Shown here: one piece after another, positions 38,340-46,262 of the stretch | How positions within the stretch are numbered: position 1 is the first letter of the stretch | Layout: each line of letters opens with the position of its first letter | DNA from: J014 sp964486055 | GTDB taxonomy: Bacteria; Acidobacteriota; Blastocatellia; Pyrinomonadales; Pyrinomonadaceae | Direction of reading: 5' to 3' | Assembly: GCA_964486055.1 (NCBI GenBank) | Contig: CAZALE010000004.1 | Span: 1-64,000, forward strand | DNA length: 64,000 nt | Notes under the pieces: generated by a model | Told to the model about the DNA's origin: nothing | Database searches by the model: none | Seen by the model: only the letters and a program-made list of their open reading frames with translations | Translations under genes and position numbers: made by a program

Positions 38340-40379
38340 CTATCTGACTCTTCGTAATTTCTCTCTTATTTGCTCAGCTTGTCTTTCACTCATCGCCAAA
38401 TTTAAAGCCTTCTGCCAAAATGATCTCGCCGCATCATATTTTCCTTGCTTGTTTAGTATATCACCCATATGGTCGTATATCTCCGTCGAATCAGCTCCCC
38501 TTCTGATCGCTCTACGAATATATTTTTCCGCTTCATTGTAGTTACCAAGTTTAAAATATGCCCATCCTAGACTATCCAAGTACGAGGGATTCGTTGGATC
38601 ACTTCTCACAGCTTTTTTAATCATTTCAAAAGCTTTATCCAGCTGTTTGTTCTGCTCAACTAAGAAATATCCGAGGTTATTCAAGACTAGTGGATTATCA
38701 GGTGATTGTTGCAATACATCACTTAAAATTTTTTCTGCCTCAGCAAAGTTCCCTGCTTGGTAATATGCATTAGAAAGTAAAATCTTCGCTATTAGCTTCT
38801 GCTCAGGAGTTTGCGCTATTTTCTGAAACTCTGTCACCATCATGATAGCAGAGCTAGGTTGATCGGCCTGTGTGTAAAGTTCAGCAGCGCTTATAATGTA
38901 TCTAAAATCCTCCGGGACCATGGGTTTTCCCTTTTGTTTCATTAAGCTTTTAATGAGATTTATGCCCTCCTCTAACCGCTGATTACGAGCCAGGATTTGA
39001 GCTTCCTGTAACACCAAGCTTTCGTCATTCGGAAAGCGACTGCGCAGGGACTTTACGACCTGAAGTGCTTCCTGTTTTTTCCCAGTTTCAACAAGGATAG
39101 AAATTATTTGTTTATCAGGAAACGAATTGGATGAACCTAAAACAAGTCTAGCCCTTTCTATAACAACCTTGGCTTCCGTATAACGACCAAACACTTTATA
39201 AGCCGAAATAATATAGCTAAATATTCTTTCAGCCAGATATACGTCATTTTCAGTCGTGGCTTGAGAATTATAAAGATTATTAATCTTTAATGCCTCTTCA
39301 TAAGCCTCAATAGCCTCATTCAAATTTTCAGCTTCGAGATGTGATTCACCAAGCTTTAGATAATAAGGTGTTAGCTGCTTTTTATCTTTTTCGCTTGCCT
39401 CAAGCTTTGCAATGATTGTTCTCAATCGATTGACCGCATCCGATGCTCTACCGACAAATAGCTGAACGCCAATTAATGCTTCAACGACAGGATAGTTGGA
39501 TGGATTAGCCATGGCAGCCTGCTCCAAGGCGTTTATCGCTTTAGCAGCTACAGTTGGCTCCGCCATCATAATAGCATCCCGCAAAGCATCCAATACATCA
39601 CCGTTTTCAGGCTGATCAGCAGCAATTGGACTCAAAATTTCAATGGCCTCTTCTACTCTACCGCTTTTTACGAGTGCTCTACCTAATCTCACGGCAGCAG
39701 TTTCAGGGGATATGTCAGCCCAGCTTCCAAAAACCATTCTGTAAAATCTGATATCGACGGGCGTAGCAGAGGAAAGCCATTTTCTTAATGCCTCTATTTT
39801 CTCCTCTTGTCTCCCTTCTTTTTCATAAAATTCGCTCAAAAACGCCCATCCTTCCGCATTTCTTGGATCAAGACGAGTTACCTCCTTCCATTCTTGAATA
39901 GCCTTCTGAGCAAACTCCGAATTATATTTATTTCCGTTAATCCCACTTTTTAGACTATAAATTCCAGCCAAAATTCTATGAGCTCCAAAATTATTAGGAT
40001 TAACCCTAACTGCTGTGCTAGCCATAGCTAAAGCTTCTTCTAAACTTACCGGCTGGGAATAAATTGCAAGCTCAGCAAGAGCTGTATAAGCTTCTGATAG
40101 GGTCGGATCTAACTCAATTGCTTTTTGAAAGGCTTGCTTAGCAAGCTTTGCATAGTTTGCGAAGTTTAAACGACTTCGTTGTCGAATCATTTGCCAATAG
40201 TATCTCTGCCCTTCCAATAGCTTTGCGTAGGCTTGCTCTCGCCTCTCGCGAGTTATTTGCGAAGAGATATTAGCACTCAGGTCAGTACTGACTGTTTGAG
40301 AGGTAGATTCTGTTTGCCCTTTTATATTCAAAGCCAAGGACATAATCAAAATACATATTGTCGAAAAAGCGATTCTCAT
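38340..40379 (-). CDS. Exported TPR-repeat protein
   Basis: 679 residues with an N-terminal signal peptide (MRIAFSTICILIMSLALNIKG) and tetratricopeptide repeats over nearly the whole length. The C-terminal run is the most regular (NPLVLNNLGYFLVEQNKQ, NPSYLDSLGWAYFKLGNY, STEIYDHMGDILNKQGKY). The family occurs widely as outer-membrane-biogenesis or secretion scaffolds. It is the last of six minus-strand genes starting with pgi, 12 bases after a small membrane protein. No catalytic domain is visible. The convergent gap to thyA (about 260 bases) shows no strong terminator. Confidence 0.85.
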   Translation of the reverse strand: MRIAFSTICILIMSLALNIKGQTESTSQTVSTDLSANISSQITRERREQAYAKLLEGQRYYWQMIRQRSRLNFANYAKLAKQAFQKAIELDPTLSEAYTALAELAIYSQPVSLEEALAMASTAVRVNPNNFGAHRILAGIYSLKSGINGNKYNSEFAQKAIQEWKEVTRLDPRNAEGWAFLSEFYEKEGRQEEKIEALRKWLSSATPVDIRFYRMVFGSWADISPETAAVRLGRALVKSGRVEEAIEILSPIAADQPENGDVLDALRDAIMMAEPTVAAKAINALEQAAMANPSNYPVVEALIGVQLFVGRASDAVNRLRTIIAKLEASEKDKKQLTPYYLKLGESHLEAENLNEAIEAYEEALKINNLYNSQATTENDVYLAERIFSYIISAYKVFGRYTEAKVVIERARLVLGSSNSFPDKQIISILVETGKKQEALQVVKSLRSRFPNDESLVLQEAQILARNQRLEEGINLIKSLMKQKGKPMVPEDFRYIISAAELYTQADQPSSAIMMVTEFQKIAQTPEQKLIAKILLSNAYYQAGNFAEAEKILSDVLQQSPDNPLVLNNLGYFLVEQNKQLDKAFEMIKKAVRSDPTNPSYLDSLGWAYFKLGNYNEAEKYIRRAIRRGADSTEIYDHMGDILNKQGKYDAARSFWQKALNLAMSERQAEQIREKLRRVR

Positions 40380-40391
40380 TTTCAGATTTCC

Positions 40392-40850
40392 TCAAGAATT
40401 TATTGTTTTTTGTAAATTGAGCAAAATATTTTGCCAAGAGGTTTTACGCGGAAATATGACAGCAAAGAGCAATAAAGAGATGATTGTGGAGCGTAAGAGA
40501 CCAAACTTATCTCCGCTCATGAATGCAATCAAGAAACCTATAAAGGCCACAGCCCATGCCATTAAACTCAAGACCAGCGTGTTCGAATACAAAGTCCTTG
40601 CTACCGTCACTATATCTTTTCTAATTGCGATGTCTTTTAATCTTTTCCACGAAAACAATGATCTTCTCAGAATTATGACAGCCATGGAGATCAAAAAAAG
40701 TAATGCCCACCAGAAAACTTTAATTTCAGTTGGTAGATCAATCTCAGCCAGGTTTGCAAACCACAGCACCGCAAAAAAGAGAAAAACAAACGATAATTCA
40801 CCAAATAATATGGCTATTATCCTGAGATAAAATTTATCGAGTTCCTCCAT
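40392..40850 (-). CDS. Small four-helix membrane protein
   Basis: 152 residues with about four hydrophobic segments (IIAILFGELSFVFLFFAVLW, FWWALLFLISMAVIIL, LVLSLMAWAVAFIGFLIAF, STIISLLLFAVIF), which fill most of the protein. No known family is recognised. It lies 4 bases after the BamD-like gene and 12 bases before the TPR gene, so it is clearly in the operon. An open frame on the opposite strand covers the same bases but lacks any such features. A role in the inner membrane with the neighbouring TPR proteins is only a guess. Confidence 0.72.
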   Translation of the reverse strand: MEELDKFYLRIIAILFGELSFVFLFFAVLWFANLAEIDLPTEIKVFWWALLFLISMAVIILRRSLFSWKRLKDIAIRKDIVTVARTLYSNTLVLSLMAWAVAFIGFLIAFMSGDKFGLLRSTIISLLLFAVIFPRKTSWQNILLNLQKTINS

Positions 40851-40854
40851 AAAC

Positions 40855-42339
40855 TCATTGCTTTTTATCTGGGCTAACTCGCACCACAGTCGTCAGAGCC
40901 TGTGGAATCTGCGAGGCAGTCAAATCGCCTTGATTTTCAATGATTTGATCTATTAATTCAAATTTGGATTTATCAAATTTATCTGTCATCAAAACTCCAT
41001 CTTTATTGATCGTCAATGGATATATGCCGAGGAATTGGTTCTTCAAATTCTCAAAGAAGGACTCTTTTTTTGGTGGCATTACACTTAAACGTGATGGATC
41101 AGGATCAGGAATACTTGCTCCCATCAACTGAAGTTGTTCTTTTGCTTTATCTATAAACTCACTGTTTGGATATTCCCTAACTAATCTTTGAAAATACTTA
41201 ATCGCTTCATCCGCCTCTTCTTCAATCTGATATGTAACACCGAGTTTGTAGAGTACTTCATCCATGTATGCAAATCTTGGGTATTTGTCGAGTATCTCCC
41301 TATAACGAGACTGAGCACCCTTTAATCCGCCCTTACCTTGCTTAACAGATAGATTGTAGTAATAATTCGCTACCCCTAAGCTATGCAATCCAAGGTTATT
41401 TTGAACTTCCTCTAGTCTCTTATCCACTTCTGCCTTCAAAGGTGAATCGGAGCATTGTTGATAGAAAGCTTTAAGCCGTTGCTCAGCCTTTTTTGCACGG
41501 GTTATGTCTCTATCTGGCAGCCCGATTTGACGCATTTCAGACTCAGCTATTTTTAACAATACGCGACATGCAAGCGGATGCGTCGGAAAGAATGTTAGCC
41601 ATTCCTGATAAGCAGCCGCGGCTTGAATTAAAGCACTTGTAGTACCTTCAAGATAAAAAGAATCAGCGATTGCGAGCTTGGCCATTGGCAAATAAGGCGA
41701 ATCTGGATAGGTCGTTATAATTGTTTGAAAAAGCAGTCTTCCAACCTCATAGTTATTTTTTCTGACTTCACGGGTAGCCGCAATAAAAATCTCTCTATCT
41801 CTTCCTGGGGAAACAGTCCCTAATAGCTCTTCGTATTCGTCTCGTTCTTTTCCTATTGGGATTAGGCCGAGCAGTTTTTTAGTTTTTTTCTTGACTTCAC
41901 GCGGCTTACCAACCTTTGATACTGGTATTGATCTTTCCTTTGCTATCTCCTTGAGGGCCGCATCCACACGCGTGTTCAAGTCTGCTACAGCACTTTCAAG
42001 TTGCTCAATGTCTTTCATCTCATATTTCTCAGAACGATCAACCTTGCCACGAAGATTATTGACCTCGCTTAGAACGGAAGAAACTTCCCTCTCTAAAGAC
42101 TTGACACGTCCAAGCGGAGTATCGAGCTCTGACTTTTTGTCACTCTTCGACTTTTGTTCTTTCTCGTCTTCCTTGAGAGATGCAGCCATGCTATTTAGCG
42201 ATCTTTTCATCGCTTCAAGTTTATCTGAAAGCACATTTAATCTCTGCGATGGCGTGCCTTCACGCTGTGCGAACGAATTAGATATCAATAAAGCTATCAA
42301 TAACGCTAAGAATCCTATTTTTGTTCTTAACATAGACAT
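40855..42339 (-). CDS. BamD/YbgF-like periplasmic TPR protein with coiled coil
   Basis: 494 residues. A signal peptide (GFLALLIALLISNSFAQ) precedes a long Lys/Glu-rich coiled-coil region (about 30-150; VLSDKLEAMKRSLNSM, VLSEVNNLRGKVDR). TPR-like repeats follow at about 175-400 with the BamD-style pattern of tandem hairpins (LFQTIITTYPDSPYLPMAKL, YREILDKYPRFAYMDEVLYK, FQRLVREYPNSEFIDKAKEQ). The signal peptide has no lipobox cysteine, so unlike classical BamD it is not an obvious lipoprotein. The combination of coiled coil and TPRs also recalls CpoB/YbgF. A role in outer-membrane assembly is plausible given the neighbouring envelope genes. Gap to rpe 41 bases. Confidence 0.78.
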   Translation of the reverse strand: MSMLRTKIGFLALLIALLISNSFAQREGTPSQRLNVLSDKLEAMKRSLNSMAASLKEDEKEQKSKSDKKSELDTPLGRVKSLEREVSSVLSEVNNLRGKVDRSEKYEMKDIEQLESAVADLNTRVDAALKEIAKERSIPVSKVGKPREVKKKTKKLLGLIPIGKERDEYEELLGTVSPGRDREIFIAATREVRKNNYEVGRLLFQTIITTYPDSPYLPMAKLAIADSFYLEGTTSALIQAAAAYQEWLTFFPTHPLACRVLLKIAESEMRQIGLPDRDITRAKKAEQRLKAFYQQCSDSPLKAEVDKRLEEVQNNLGLHSLGVANYYYNLSVKQGKGGLKGAQSRYREILDKYPRFAYMDEVLYKLGVTYQIEEEADEAIKYFQRLVREYPNSEFIDKAKEQLQLMGASIPDPDPSRLSVMPPKKESFFENLKNQFLGIYPLTINKDGVLMTDKFDKSKFELIDQIIENQGDLTASQIPQALTTVVRVSPDKKQ

Positions 42340-42380
42340 AACTCAACCAAATTCAATCTAAGACTGATCAAATAAAAAGC

Positions 42381-43043
42381 TTAAACCCAGACTGAAGAAG
42401 CATCAAGTAAATCTTTGACTGCTTGAGTTGGATTTTCATTTTCGAAAACAGCTGATCCGGCAACGATTATCTCAGCACCTGCCTGAACCACTTGTGATAT
42501 ATTTTTCGAATCTATTCCACCATCAATCTCGATACGAGTTTTAAGCCCTTTTTCCTGTATCATTTGTCTTAACCGACGCAGCTTATCCAAGGATGTAGAT
42601 ATAAAGCGTTGTCCACCAAAGCCGGGATTGACTGACATTAAAAGCACAAAGTCTGCGAATGAGATAGCTTCATCCAAAACAGATAATGAAGTTGCTGGAT
42701 TTATTGCAATACCTGCTTCTGCACCAGCTTGACGGATTGCAGAAAGTGTACGGTGTAAATGCACATCCGCTTCGACGTGAACCGACACCATGTCAGCTCC
42801 GGCCTTCACAAACTCCACGGCGTAGCGACTTGGCTCAACTATCATCAGATGACAATCTATCTTCAACCTGGTTTTCTTCCTAACTGATTTTAAGACCGGT
42901 AAACCAATAGTAATGTTTGGGACGAAACACCCATCCATCACATCAAAATGCAATATTTCTGCTCCACCTTCCTCAACTGCTCTTATTTGATCTTCTAACC
43001 TCGTAAAATCTGCTGAAAGAATTGATGGAGCTATCTGTACCAT
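42381..43043 (-). CDS. rpe: Ribulose-phosphate 3-epimerase
   Basis: A 220-residue TIM-barrel enzyme interconverting ribulose 5-phosphate and xylulose 5-phosphate. Family motifs and metal ligands are present: IAPSILSADFTRL, LHFDVMDGCFVPN, CHLMIVEP, LLMSVNPGFGGQ and IEIDGGI. The phosphate-binding site is AGSAVF near the C-terminus. It lies 36 bases after the PASTA-domain gene in an operon headed by pgi. Both are hexose/pentose phosphate interconversion enzymes, which supports a shared role. Confidence 0.96.
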   Translation of the reverse strand: MVQIAPSILSADFTRLEDQIRAVEEGGAEILHFDVMDGCFVPNITIGLPVLKSVRKKTRLKIDCHLMIVEPSRYAVEFVKAGADMVSVHVEADVHLHRTLSAIRQAGAEAGIAINPATSLSVLDEAISFADFVLLMSVNPGFGGQRFISTSLDKLRRLRQMIQEKGLKTRIEIDGGIDSKNISQVVQAGAEIIVAGSAVFENENPTQAVKDLLDASSVWV

Positions 43044-43079
43044 TTTCGTTTGTTGCTTACACCTTTCTATCAGTTGCTT

Positions 43080-43724
43080 TTAAGGAATAATGCGCCGAGT
43101 GCGAATGTCGCCCGGCCCGTTCATAGATGGACTCTTAGCTGGTGTGGGCGTGGCTTTCGGCTTTGAATCATTATTTTTATTGCTTTTGTCGTCGACTTTA
43201 TCTTCTGTATTCTTGTTAGCCCCCGTACTCTTGTTAACCTCAACGTTTGTATTACCCGTGTTTGCGTTTTTATTCTTAATTACATCACGTGTTCTCTCGG
43301 GTCTTTTTACATTCGTATTACGATTCTTCTTGGTTTCGTCTTCAATATCAGGGAAGATATCCTCTTCTTCACTTTTTTTGATAGAAGCAGGGGCTTCTGT
43401 GCTCTCGGGGTTCGGTTGCGCCACCACTACCAAAATCGTCTGTCCTGTTTTCACGATCTCACCAGGACGTGGAGCTTGTTCTAAGATTGTGTTTGGCTTT
43501 TCTTGACTGTATCTGTATGAACGACGCTTTATTTTTAATCCGAGAGCTTGCAACTCTTTCTCGCTTTCATTAAAATCCTTGCCAACTATCTCTGGAACTT
43601 TGATCTCCTCACCTCTTAGCGAGAAGTAAATTGCTCCAACCATGCCGGCAAGAAAGGCCATTGCTAATAGTATAACAGCTACCAGCTTAGTGAAAATTGA
43701 TAGGCTTTTCCGCGCAATTCCCAT
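43080..43724 (-). CDS. Membrane-anchored single-PASTA-domain protein
   Basis: 214 residues. A signal anchor (LVAVILLAMAFLAGMVGAIY; about 14-33) is followed by one PASTA domain (about 37-105; VPEIVGKDFNESEKELQALG ... ILEQAPRPGEIVKTGQTILV) and a low-complexity tail of about 100 residues rich in Asn, Lys, Thr and Asp. PASTA domains bind peptidoglycan fragments and are usually fused to Ser/Thr kinases or penicillin-binding proteins; no kinase domain is attached here. It may sense or bind the wall for a separate partner. It lies 46 bases after pgi and 36 bases before rpe in the same operon. Confidence 0.85.
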   Translation of the reverse strand: MGIARKSLSIFTKLVAVILLAMAFLAGMVGAIYFSLRGEEIKVPEIVGKDFNESEKELQALGLKIKRRSYRYSQEKPNTILEQAPRPGEIVKTGQTILVVVAQPNPESTEAPASIKKSEEEDIFPDIEDETKKNRNTNVKRPERTRDVIKNKNANTGNTNVEVNKSTGANKNTEDKVDDKSNKNNDSKPKATPTPAKSPSMNGPGDIRTRRIIP

Positions 43725-43770
43725 TCTAGGCTTAAGTCTATCACTCCTGAGAGAATTGATAAAGTGAAAG

Positions 43771-45498
43771 TCACAAAGATTCTAGGCTCTGCAAGATAAC
43801 TCGCAAACCTTCAGCAACATTATTTTTAATGTGAATGTGTAAGGCTCTACGATTTTTTTGTATCAAGACTCGAAAGTCACCGGCTGCCTGTGCAGCTTTT
43901 ACAACACCGAAACTGTATTTTTGATTTGGAATTGATAGATCTACCTTGTCATCCGAAGTGATTTGTAAAAAGACCCCTGTATTCGGTCCGCCCTTGTAGG
44001 CTTGACCTGTAGAATGAAGAAACCTCGGGCCAAATCCCAAACATGTAGCACATAATTCTCTTTGTAATACACGATCTCTGATTCGCTGCAAAAGACCTTC
44101 GTTCTCCTCATTCATCTCCAAGTAAGCCAGTATTGCAAAGTAATCTCCTTTTTGAATATGAGAGACATGCGCATGCAAGAATTTTTCAACGCTTTTCTCT
44201 TCACCAACAAATCTATCTAATGATGCTTTGTAATTATCACCGGTATTAAGGCTTAACTCTGGCGTTTCAAAAAAATAATCCTCTACCGGCATTGCTCCCT
44301 TATCCTCATAATCTCGCATCAAATTTCTAGTCGCTATCTTTGCTGATTCAACATCAGGTTGATCGAATGGATTCACATTCATTATTGCTCCGGCAACTGC
44401 AGTGGCAAACTCCCATCTGAAAAATTCCTGTCCAAGGTGCATCTCATCTTTCACCTCAATTCGTAAGAACGGATGCCCGAAGGCGGAAAAACTCTCTGAT
44501 TCGAGCGAATTAGAGCCTTTTAGCTTTATGTGCACAAATACTCGATCATCATCGTAATCAGAAAAATCTGAAAGCACTGACTCTTTGTCGACCGGAATTA
44601 TGGCTTTTCCATTCTTGCCAGTGCTCTCTGCTATTAGTTGCTCTAGCCATGCTCCAAAACTGGCGATTTCTGGCGAACAAAAGATGGTAAGCTTGTCTTT
44701 TTTATTTTTCCAGCAAACTCCGAGAATTATTCCTAACAAAGTCCCCGGATTTTCGGCTGGGTCTAAGGCTTTGCAAGCATTTTGCATCAAAAGAGAAGTT
44801 TGTAAAAACTCTTCAATCGAGATTTGCATCGCACTTGCTGGTGCAATGCCGAACGTCGATAAAGCTGAAAATCTCCCCCCTACCTGAGGATCACCTAAAA
44901 AAATATCCAAAAATCCATCTGTCTTGGCAGTATTGTGCAATCTTGAACCTGGATCTGTTATGGCAACAAATTGCTTGCCAGCCTTTTCTCTTCCAACTCT
45001 TCCGCATATTTTCTCAAAAAAATATTGTTTTAAGCAGTTGGGTTCTAAAGTGGTTCCCGATTTGGACGCAACGATAAAAAGCGTATCATCCAGGTTTATT
45101 TTCTTCTCTAAAGAGTAAATCTGAGCCGGAACCGTCGAATCAAGGACAAAAAACTTTCTTCGCTGAAAAGTTTTAGCTAATACCTCAGGACAAAGCGACG
45201 AACCGCCCATGCCTAATAATACAATTGACTCGAAGTTCTTTGTCCTCGATGAAAATTCCCTGTATCTGCTTAAATTTGCTATCTCACGCTCACCTACATC
45301 CAACCAGCCTAACCACTTCTCCTCATCGCTTCCAGTCCATAACGTCGCGTCCTTTTTCCAGAGGCGGTTTATCTTGTCTTGCGAACGCCAGACTTGTATC
45401 TCTCTTATTACCTCATTTTCAATATCTACCGGTAGAAAATACTCAAAGGAATTCAGCATATATGATTTCTCAAACTCTATTTTTGGATAGGTTACCAT
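43771..45498 (-). CDS. pgi: Glucose-6-phosphate isomerase, transaldolase-fusion type but stand-alone
   Basis: 575 residues. SIS-domain motifs of phosphoglucose isomerase are present: VLLGMGGSSLCPEVLA, FIVASKSGTTLEPN, AITDPGSRL, VNPFDQPDVESAKI and, near the end, GFGPRFLHSTGQAYKGGPN. The sequence resembles the C-terminal half of bifunctional transaldolase/phosphoglucose isomerases rather than classic Pgi, but no transaldolase domain precedes the ATG at 45498. It interconverts glucose 6-phosphate and fructose 6-phosphate. It heads a six-gene minus-strand operon that also contains rpe. The 62-base divergent gap to the LexA-like gene holds promoters for both. Confidence 0.9.
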   Translation of the reverse strand: MVTYPKIEFEKSYMLNSFEYFLPVDIENEVIREIQVWRSQDKINRLWKKDATLWTGSDEEKWLGWLDVGEREIANLSRYREFSSRTKNFESIVLLGMGGSSLCPEVLAKTFQRRKFFVLDSTVPAQIYSLEKKINLDDTLFIVASKSGTTLEPNCLKQYFFEKICGRVGREKAGKQFVAITDPGSRLHNTAKTDGFLDIFLGDPQVGGRFSALSTFGIAPASAMQISIEEFLQTSLLMQNACKALDPAENPGTLLGIILGVCWKNKKDKLTIFCSPEIASFGAWLEQLIAESTGKNGKAIIPVDKESVLSDFSDYDDDRVFVHIKLKGSNSLESESFSAFGHPFLRIEVKDEMHLGQEFFRWEFATAVAGAIMNVNPFDQPDVESAKIATRNLMRDYEDKGAMPVEDYFFETPELSLNTGDNYKASLDRFVGEEKSVEKFLHAHVSHIQKGDYFAILAYLEMNEENEGLLQRIRDRVLQRELCATCLGFGPRFLHSTGQAYKGGPNTGVFLQITSDDKVDLSIPNQKYSFGVVKAAQAAGDFRVLIQKNRRALHIHIKNNVAEGLRVILQSLESL

Positions 45499-45531
45499 AC
45501 AAATTAAAAGTCAGAAAAACCCATTTATCGA

Positions 45532-45553
45532 GCTAGTAGCAGGCTAGTATAAT
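45532..45553 (+). promoter_or_regulatory. Leaderless promoter with direct-repeat operator candidate
   Basis: TATAAT at 45548-45553 ends 7 bases before the ATG at 45561, so transcription would start at or next to the start codon. Two copies of GCTAGTA (45532-45538 and 45543-45549) are spaced 11 bases apart, one helical turn, and overlap the -10 box. The -35 match is weak. Confidence 0.5.
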
Positions 45554-45560
45554 CAGTTAC

Positions 45561-46166
45561 ATGATAACAAGAAAGCAGAGAGAGATATTCGATTTCATCT
45601 GCGATTACATCCATAGAAGGGGTTATCGGCCATCCTATCAACAAATAGCCCGATACTTCGGCTTTCGTTCCAAAGCCACAGTAGCAAAACACATAGCAGC
45701 TCTTGAGAAAATAGGACTTTTGTCCCGCACGAGAAAAAACGGAACTTTTACTCTAGAAGTCCTCTCTACTCCAGATATTGCTTTGCATTCCCTTCAGAAA
45801 ATCAAGTGTTCCTTCGATAACAACTACTCGAATAGTCAACAGGAGCTATTCGTTTCAGACTGGATATTTGATGCTTACATGGATGACTGCTTTGTTTATC
45901 TAATGCCGGATGATTCTATGATAGACGAACATATATTGGCCGGAGACCTCCTCTTAATAGAAAAACCACATTTACCGCCGTCAGAAGGCTCTATAGTCTT
46001 GGTCAGCTTTGATGACCATAAGCTACTTAGAAAAATATTTTTTACCGAGAAAAACATAAAACTAGTGCCTGCCAATAAAAATTTTCAACCAATCATAACC
46101 TCCGATGAGGCAATTTCACTAGAGGGATACATGAGAGGATTAATAAGACCACGCTTAAAAGACTAA
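45561..46166 (+). CDS. LexA-like regulator with altered autocleavage site
   Basis: 201 residues with LexA architecture: winged-helix DNA-binding domain (1-65; RKQREIFDFICDYIHRRGYR, SKATVAKHIAALEKIGLLSR) and S24-like C-terminal domain (105-195). Ser119 in MPDDSMIDEHILAGDLLLIE is kept. A gapless comparison from memory with E. coli LexA (IDDEVTVKRL against FDDHKLLRKI) puts Arg157 at the catalytic Lys position, with a Lys one residue later. The Ala-Gly cleavage site is not found; the corresponding place reads KIKCSFD (Cys83-Ser84). It may bind DNA without RecA-stimulated self-cleavage, or use a shifted Lys. Its start lacks a ribosome binding site and fits leaderless transcription. Divergent from pgi. 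Confidence 0.85.
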   Translation: MITRKQREIFDFICDYIHRRGYRPSYQQIARYFGFRSKATVAKHIAALEKIGLLSRTRKNGTFTLEVLSTPDIALHSLQKIKCSFDNNYSNSQQELFVSDWIFDAYMDDCFVYLMPDDSMIDEHILAGDLLLIEKPHLPPSEGSIVLVSFDDHKLLRKIFFTEKNIKLVPANKNFQPIITSDEAISLEGYMRGLIRPRLKD

Positions 46167-46262
46167 AAGCCAGAATCAGAACTTTTACTGACTTGCTTAA
46201 ACTCTAAGTTGAGACTTAATCTATACCTTCAGAGAAAATTCAAGAATTCAGGTGGAAAGTTT

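Noticed and set aside
40417..40830. Open frame on the plus strand opposite the four-helix membrane protein
   Set aside because: The minus-strand frame has clear membrane segments and tight operon spacing; the plus-strand one has neither family features nor a ribosome binding site.
41891..42361. Plus-strand frame of 156 codons opposite the BamD-like gene
   Set aside because: Ser/Leu-rich shadow of a Lys/Glu-rich coiled coil on the other strand.
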